A DNA stretch of 22,812 bases from Priapulus caudatus (lineage: Eukaryota; Priapulida; Priapulimorpha; Priapulimorphida; Priapulidae): the NCBI RefSeq assembly GCF_000485595.1, contig NW_014579966.1, forward strand, positions 1 to 22,812, in the 5' to 3' direction. Position 1 is the first letter of the stretch, and each line of letters starts with the position of its first letter. Below, piece by piece: positions 18,070 through 22,812 of this stretch. The position numbers and the translations under genes are program-made. The notes beneath the pieces are model-generated. The model ran no database searches. It worked only from the letters and a program-made list of their open reading frames with translations, and was not told the origin of the DNA.

Positions 18070-19365
18070 CATAGATGCCTCCTCTTTCTCTTCTCCGTTC
18101 CCTCCTCCTCCTCCTCCTCCTCCTCCTCCTCCCCTCCTCCTTACCCCCTTCTCTGCCTCCTCCTCTCTCTCTCATACTTCCTCTTTCCTCCCTCCTCGCT
18201 CCTTCCCCTCCCCTACCACTTCCTCTCTCCGCCTTCTTCACTCATCTCCTTCTCCTCGCTCCTCTCCTCTTCTCTTCTGCCTCCTTCTCCTTCCTTCCAT
18301 TCGCTCCTCCTCTCATCTCTTCCTCCTCCTGCTCCTTCTCGTCTTTCTCGCTCCTCCTCCTGCGCTCCTCCTCTGCCTCCTCCTTCTCGCCCTCCTCTCT
18401 CATCCACCTCCTCTCCTCCTCCCTCCACCTCCACCTCTCTCTCTTCCCCCTCCTCTTCCCCTTCCTCCTCCTCCCTTCCTCCTCCTCCTCCACCTTTTTC
18501 TACTTCTCTCCTCCTTCCCTCCTCCTCTTCTCTCGCTCCTCCTCCTCCTCCTCCCCTCCTCCTCCCTCCCACCTACTACTCTTCTCCTCCCCTCCTCTCC
18601 TCCTCCTCCTCCTCCTCCTCACTCCTCCTCCTCCTTCGCCCTCATTCCTTCTCCCTCTTCCTCCGCTCCTCCTCTCCTCCTCCTCCTCTCCAGCCACCTC
18701 CTCTCCTCCACCTCCTCCTCCTCCTCCTCCTCACTCTCCTCCTCGCATCCTCGCTCCCTCGCACTCTCCATCCTCCTCTCCACCTCCTCCTCTCCTCCTC
18801 CTCCTCCTCCGCCTCTCCTCCTCCTGCCTCCCCTCCACCGTCCACCCGTCCATCCTCCTTTCTCCTCTTGCCTCCTCCTCCTCGCCCTCCACCTCCTCCT
18901 CCTTTCCCTCCTCCTCCCCTCCTCCTCCTCCTCCTCCTCCTCCCCTGCTTCCTCACCTCCCTCCTTCCTCCTGCCATCCTCCTCCTTCCCTCTCCTCTCC
19001 TCCTCCCACTCCTCCTCTTCCTCTGGCCCCTCATCCATCCTCCATCAGCTCCTCCACCTCCTCTTCCTGCCTCCTTCTCGCTCCCCCTCCTCCTCTCCTC
19101 GCTCCTCCTTCTCCTCCTTACCTCCACCTCTCTCCTCCTCCTCTCCCCTCCAGCCTCCCCCCTCCTCCTCCACCTCATCCTCCCATCCTCCTCACTCTTC
19201 CTCCTCCTCTCCTCCTCCCTCCTCCTATCTACGTCCTCTTCACCTCCCAGACCTCCTCCTCCTCCATGCCTACCTCCTCCTCCTCTCCCTCCTCCTCGTC
19301 CCTCCTCCTCCTCCCTCCTGCCTCCTCGCTCCCTCCTCCTCCCACGTTTTCCCCCTCCCCGCGAC
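18070..19365. repeat. ~1.3-kb polypyrimidine (CTC/CCT)n tract
   Basis: Almost pure C/T on the plus strand for about 1,290 bp, dominated by CTCCTC with rare isolated G or A. Frames on the plus strand are Ser/Pro/Leu-rich up to 475 codons, and on the minus strand Glu/Arg/Gly-rich. They stay open because CTC/CCT/TCC and GAG/AGG/GGA contain no stops. I therefore treat none as a gene. The tract lies in the spacer of the foldback structure. Confidence 0.95.
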
Positions 19366-19794
19366 ATCCTTCCCTGTATCACAGTTACACATACGCGTGT
19401 AACGTTAATAGCTATATGATCTCTATGAAGATTGAGTTTATTGACAGGCGGTGTAGAAAGAGTCAACGTGTGCCGCGTGCATATTTGGCGAATGTAATTT
19501 AGCTTAATCTATCGTCAATAAAGTTTCGACACTTAACAGATATTGCCAAGACATCGTATCATTATGCCTCGTAGAATTGCTAGAAACCGTAACCATATAG
19601 TTCGCGAAGATTAGTGATAGGTAAATACAGCTTTCTTACCGGCCATATAGTCGTGATAAGCGTGTGTGCGGAAGGGAGGGGTTAAAACAGCTTGTATAGC
19701 TAATCAGGAAGTAAGATGATAGGAGTAAATAGTCCTGATTATCTACTCCATGATACAATCGCCCAGTAAACAGTAACAGGCGCGCGGGCAAGGG

Positions 19795-20172
19795 GTTTTG
19801 CATTTGTGGTGTGGCGTTGCATTTGTGTCTGTGTGATTTTGCATTGGTTGTGGCTTTTGGGCATTTGTGTGTGGCATTTGGCATTTGTGTTGTGCGCGTT
19901 TGCAATTGTGTGTGGCGTTGCATTTGGGTTGTGCGTTTGCATTGTGTTGTGTGTTTTGCATTGTGTTGTGGCGTTTGCATAGTTGTGTTTGATGGCATTT
20001 TGCATTTGTGTTGTGGCCGTTTGCATTTGTGTTTGTGCGTTTGCATTCTGTGTTGTGGCGTTGCATTTGTGTTGTGGCGTTGCATTTGTGGTGTGATGTT
20101 GCATTTGGTTGCGGGATTTGCCATTTGTGTTTGGCGGGATTTGTATTTGTGTTGTGGGATTTGTAATTGTTG
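19795..20172. repeat. ~20-bp minisatellite, right arm (inverted)
   Basis: GCATTTGTGTTGTGGCGTTT units, about 18 imperfect copies, the reverse complement of the array at 16600-16928. The Cys/Val/Leu/His-rich plus-strand frame 19811-20407 and the Asn/Thr/Lys/Gln-rich minus-strand frames over it are repeat translations. Confidence 0.9.
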
Positions 20173-20184
20173 TGAGGCCTTCTG

Positions 20185-20388
20185 CGCTAACCCATCCCAT
20201 ATCTCCATCCCATCCCATCCCCTCCCATCCCATCCCATGCCATCCCATGACATACCATGCGCATGCCATGCCATGCGCATCTCACCGCAATGCTATGCAT
20301 CCCAATCCAATCCCCATCCTATCCCATCGCACCGCTCCTCATCTCCACCCATCCCCGTCCCATCCCCATCCATCCCATCGCCTAACAG
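20185..20388. repeat. (CCCAT)n pentamer tract
   Basis: Imperfect CATCC/CCCAT repeats with CCATGCC and CCAATCC variants, followed from 20389 to 20460 by A-rich sequence. Confidence 0.9.
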
Positions 20389-20499
20389 TAAAAACAATAA
20401 GAAATAAAGAAAAAAACATTAAAAATATAAAAAATAAAAATAAAAAAGTGAAGAATATTACGAAATAAATACATACTAAAAGGGAAATGGAAAACATTT

Positions 20500-20574
20500 C
20501 GCCACAGCTGGATTCGAACGCCGGACATCCGGTGTAGGAGACGGATGTCTAATCGAATTATACCAAGTGCGACG
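20500..20574 (-). tRNA. tRNA-Arg(CCT)-like sequence, probably pseudogene or SINE-type copy
   Basis: Read on the minus strand, the 75 bases have a 7-bp acceptor stem CGTCGCA/TGTGGCG (all seven positions pair, two as G.U). The anticodon loop is CTCCTAC (CCT anticodon at 20536-20538) on a stem with one mismatch. A T-loop TTCGAAT lies in a perfect B-box (GTTCGAATC), and TGGTATAATTCG fits a loose A-box. A Pol III terminator TTTT lies 5 bases past the end (20491-20494 as AAAA on plus). Against function: the T-stem (CGGCG/CCAGC) pairs at only one position, and the D-stem does not pair. The sequence therefore looks tRNA-derived and possibly transcribed, but is unlikely to be a working tRNA as written. 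Read errors are an alternative. Confidence 0.55.
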
Positions 20575-20830
20575 TTAAGGTATACACAAGATCCCACGTA
20601 CGTGATGTTTAATCGCACGCACCGGCCATCTATTGATGAATAAATTTTATGAATGTTTAACCTTTTTAAGCTTGTTTAAAATTATGTTTCACGCCAGAAC
20701 CACCTGCCGCAGACGTGCTGAGTCTGAAAAATATCGTTCAGTTTTTCCTCTAGGCTGCGGAGTCTCTAAGTTATGGCGAAGTAAGAATAAATCGGCTGAA
20801 CAACCTTTATATATACTCGCGTGTGGATCC
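20575..20830. other. No supported gene
   Basis: Mixed AT-rich DNA between the tRNA-like sequence and the GATA tract. A 66-codon plus frame (20633-20833) is not recognised. Confidence 0.5.
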
Positions 20831-20833
20831 TAA

Positions 20834-20962
20834 TAGATGGATTGATAGATAGATAGATGGATAGATAGATAGATAGATAGAATAGATAATAGATAAGATA
20901 GATCTAGAAAGATAGAAGATAAATAGATAGATGGATAAAAAAATAGATAGATGATAGATAGA
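20834..20962. repeat. (GATA)n microsatellite
   Basis: GATAGATAGATG units with slips, about 130 bp. Minus-strand Ser/Ile/Tyr/Leu-rich frames over it are artefacts. Confidence 0.95.
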
Positions 20963-21430
20963 TATGCGCTGAGTCGAAAAGCGTGCAGGGGGGGAGGACT
21001 TGATTTCCAACAAGCCAGGCTCGCGTGGCCCCTGGCAATGCCACTGCAAAAGTTACGTGACAGACCCACTGTATCCGCTTAGTCTGTGTGCCGTGTTTGT
21101 AAGTCTAGCAGCGAGCGCACAGTCCTAGCGAAAGTGAACTGAATCCGTGCTGTTTTCTCAGAGAGATTTTCCATATCTCCTTTTCTAAAGGAGTTTCTTT
21201 TAAAAATTTAACCCACAAAGCAACAAAAAGCAAAGTGATAGAATCCAACCTGATGCGTATATGGAATAAAGCACGAAGAAATTTCAAGGCCGGATTCGTG
21301 CACAGGCGCGCAGCAGTTATCGCAGGAACAAACAAATTATTAATATAGAAACCATCACAAAATATAACTAGTGTAACTGTGCGCGTGCGTAATAGTGTTA
21401 AAAAGTTGTTTACTTTAGAAATTACCCGCG
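20963..21430. other. No supported gene
   Basis: Unique-looking DNA with no frame over 80 codons and no recognisable motif. The minus frame 21335-21105 (76 codons) is unassigned. Confidence 0.5.
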
Positions 21431-21500
21431 CATATATATATATATATATCTATATATATAAAATATAATATATATAATATATTATATATATATATATATA
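21431..21500. repeat. (TA)n tract
   Basis: Interrupted TATATA for about 70 bp, immediately left of an inverted-repeat element. Confidence 0.95.
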
Positions 21501-21832
21501 GATGGTCGCGCTTACACCGCCATCAAGCCAGCCAGCTAGCGCGGCCAAGGTCGCGTGCGACGAGAGGCTTTGGCGTGTATATGTAATTACGTATAGAAGG
21601 CATGCTATTTAGCCTAGCATATGGATTATTGATATATGTATGTTATGTTTCATTACGCATGTGATGTGTATGCGTGCGTGTGTATATTTCCCCTAGGCCT
21701 GATCACGCATATTCTCGATTCTCGAAGCTGTCCACACAATGTAATATCTGTGTGACAGTATACGACGCAAGCCTCAGCGTCCGCACGCGACCTTGGCCGC
21801 GTGCTAGCTGGCGACGCTATTCTATATCTAAT
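21500..21832. mobile_element. MITE-like element with ~50-bp terminal inverted repeats
   Basis: GCCAGCTAGCGCGGCCAAGGTCGCGTGCG (21531-21559) pairs with its complement at 21782-21812 (a 2-base insertion in GCGTGCTAGC). Pairing continues inward through CGAGAGGCTTTGGCGTGTATA against TATACGACGCAAGCCTCAGCG, and weakly outward through ATATAGATGGTCGC against GCGACGCTATTCTATAT. Both ends merge into TA-rich sequence, consistent with insertion in a TA target. No coding capacity. Confidence 0.75.
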
Positions 21833-21854
21833 ATATATTTGAGTTGCGTAATTA

Positions 21855-22173
21855 ATGTTATGTATGTATGTATGTATGTATGTGATGTGAATGTATGTAA
21901 TGTATTATGTATGTATGTATGTAATGTTATGTAGAATGTATGTATTATTATGTATGTTACTGTATGTATGTATGAGGTATGTATGTATGTAGTATGTATG
22001 TATGTAATGGTATGTAGTATTATGTTATGTATGTACTGTATGTTAGTATGATGTAATGTATGTATGTAGTATGTATGTATGTATGTATGTATGTATGTAT
22101 GTAGTATGTATGTATGTATGTATGTAGGTATTATGTATGCTATGTTAATGTATGTAGTATGTATGTATGTATG

Positions 22174-22205
<32 letters not shown>

Positions 22206-22395
22206 TGTATGTATGTAGTATGTATGTAAATGTTAGTATGTATGTAGTATGTATGTATTGTATGTATGTATGTAGTATGTTATTTCATTGTATGAATGTA
22301 TGTATGTATTATGTATGTAGTATGTATGTATGTATGTATGATGTATGTATGTATGTAATGTAAGTATGTACTGTATAGTTATGTATGTAGTATGA
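21855..22395. repeat. (ATGT)n microsatellite
   Basis: About 540 bp of GTAT/ATGT tetramers with frequent one-base slips. The Met-Tyr-Val-Cys-rich frame at 22079-22363 is a repeat translation and not a cysteine-rich peptide gene. Confidence 0.95.
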
Positions 22396-22812
22396 AAACA
22401 CCGTCACTTCGTCAAACTTTCAGCACACAAATGTCAGCACTTGACTGTACAGTGCTGCCACAACAGAGAAAAATCGATTCCTCCACGCCATCGCGCTGCT
22501 GTAGTCGTGAAACCGAACCGAGGCACGGCGGACTAAAAAACAGAGCAGCAGCCAGTTCAGAGGTTACGAACTGCATGTTATCAAAGCTTTGAAATGAGAA
22601 CGCAACCGACATTCGTACAGGCTGTTACGTGCCGTACTGCGCAACGTGCATGCCGTACGTGGGGAGCTCAACAGTAACCGAGAACGCACGGAATCTTTAC
22701 ATAATTCCACGCAGAGAATAACATCGAAAAAACATTGTTTATCAGAGGTCAAATAAAAGTGCCAACGCCATTCGTACATGCTGTTATATATAAGCTTTTG
22801 GTGCATTTACAC
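22396..22812. other. No supported gene; short diverged direct repeat
   Basis: CATTCGTACAGGCTGTTA (22610-22627) recurs as CATTCGTACATGCTGTTA (22769-22786), 159 bp apart. A plus frame beginning about 22599 reads GCYVPYCATC, then ENARNLYIIPRRE, which faintly resembles a THAP zinc-finger start. It stops soon after and is not called. Confidence 0.45.

Larger units (their letters stand above)
16600..20172. mobile_element. Foldback-like structure with long inverted arms (~3.6 kb)
   Basis: The left arm (16600 to about 17270) is the reverse complement of the right arm (about 19480-20172) in the same order. It starts with a CCACAACACAAATGCAAA minisatellite, then CCCCTGCCCGCGC, then CATGATACA, ATAATCAGGA and TTACTCCTA blocks, then CCGCACACACGCT-ATCA, TATATGGCCG, CGCGAACTATA and TTTATTGACG. 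The outermost ends correspond exactly in order (AATCCCACAACA and ACAAATCC words on the left against 20130-20172). The spacer carries further tandem repeats and a ~1.3-kb pyrimidine tract. No transposase or other gene was found. The architecture, inverted arms built partly of short tandem repeats, resembles foldback (FB-type) elements. The left end abuts a GTAT microsatellite and the right end lies about 10 bp from a CCCAT microsatellite. Confidence 0.7.

Noticed and set aside
18061-19502. Open frames of 452 and 475 codons on the plus strand and up to 274 codons on the minus strand
   Set aside because: They are translations of a CTC/CCT tract that contains no stop codons in any frame; several frames stay open at once and the composition is purely repeat-driven.
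22079-22363. 94-codon Met-Tyr-Val-Cys frame resembling a cysteine-rich peptide
   Set aside because: A direct translation of the ATGT tetranucleotide with slips; no signal peptide or cysteine framework.

Overview
The window looks like nuclear DNA of a non-vertebrate animal; I could not place it further. The main grounds are one recognisable gene split by GT-AG introns (a rhodopsin-class G-protein-coupled receptor, minus strand, about 10.1-11.9 kb), a decayed non-LTR retrotransposon tail, several MITE-like inverted-repeat elements, a tRNA-like Pol III unit, and abundant simple repeats. Nothing looks bacterial or viral: there are no operon-like strings of genes and no ribosome-binding sites.

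Layout. 0-4.4 kb: no supportable gene; an (ACT)n tract, a copy of a dispersed ~200-bp repeat, a GCATAGR heptamer array and TAGTA-rich DNA. 4.43-4.9 kb: a minus-strand LINE reverse-transcriptase C-terminus broken by frameshifts. 5.1-6.8 kb: TG and ACGC-rich repeats around unassigned DNA. 6.95-7.68 kb: a ~725-bp imperfect palindrome. 7.7-9.9 kb: mostly unassigned, with a weak promoter-like site, a second LINE scrap and small hairpins. 10.13-11.89 kb: the receptor gene. Two coding exons are visible: TM3-TM5, then TM6-TM7 plus the tail. The 879-bp intron between them holds a 177-bp MITE-like element inside a pair of ~175-bp direct repeats. The exon for TM1-TM2 was not found. 12.2-13.1 kb: a 28-bp duplication, a striking 11-bp-period array and a longer tandem repeat. 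14.4-16.0 kb: two direct copies of a ~500-bp MITE-like element.

16.6-20.2 kb is a 3.6-kb foldback-like structure. Its inverted arms start with a ~20-bp minisatellite and continue through matching unique sequence; a ~200-bp repeat and an ~84-bp array follow on the left. The spacer includes ~1.3 kb of nearly pure pyrimidine. 20.2-22.8 kb: CCCAT, GATA, AT and ATGT repeats, a minus-strand tRNA-Arg(CCT)-like sequence with a Pol III terminator, and a MITE-like element inside an AT tract.

Only the receptor gene shows recognisable host coding function. Most of the rest is repeat and mobile-element debris. Most long open frames in the repeats (proline/serine-rich near 18-19.4 kb, Tyr/Val/Cys/Met-rich near 22 kb, His/Thr/Arg-rich near 6.1-6.9 kb) are by-products of low-complexity DNA. 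No new defence or biosynthetic system is visible. The most unusual structures are the foldback unit, the large palindrome, the 11-bp-phased array and the polypyrimidine tract.
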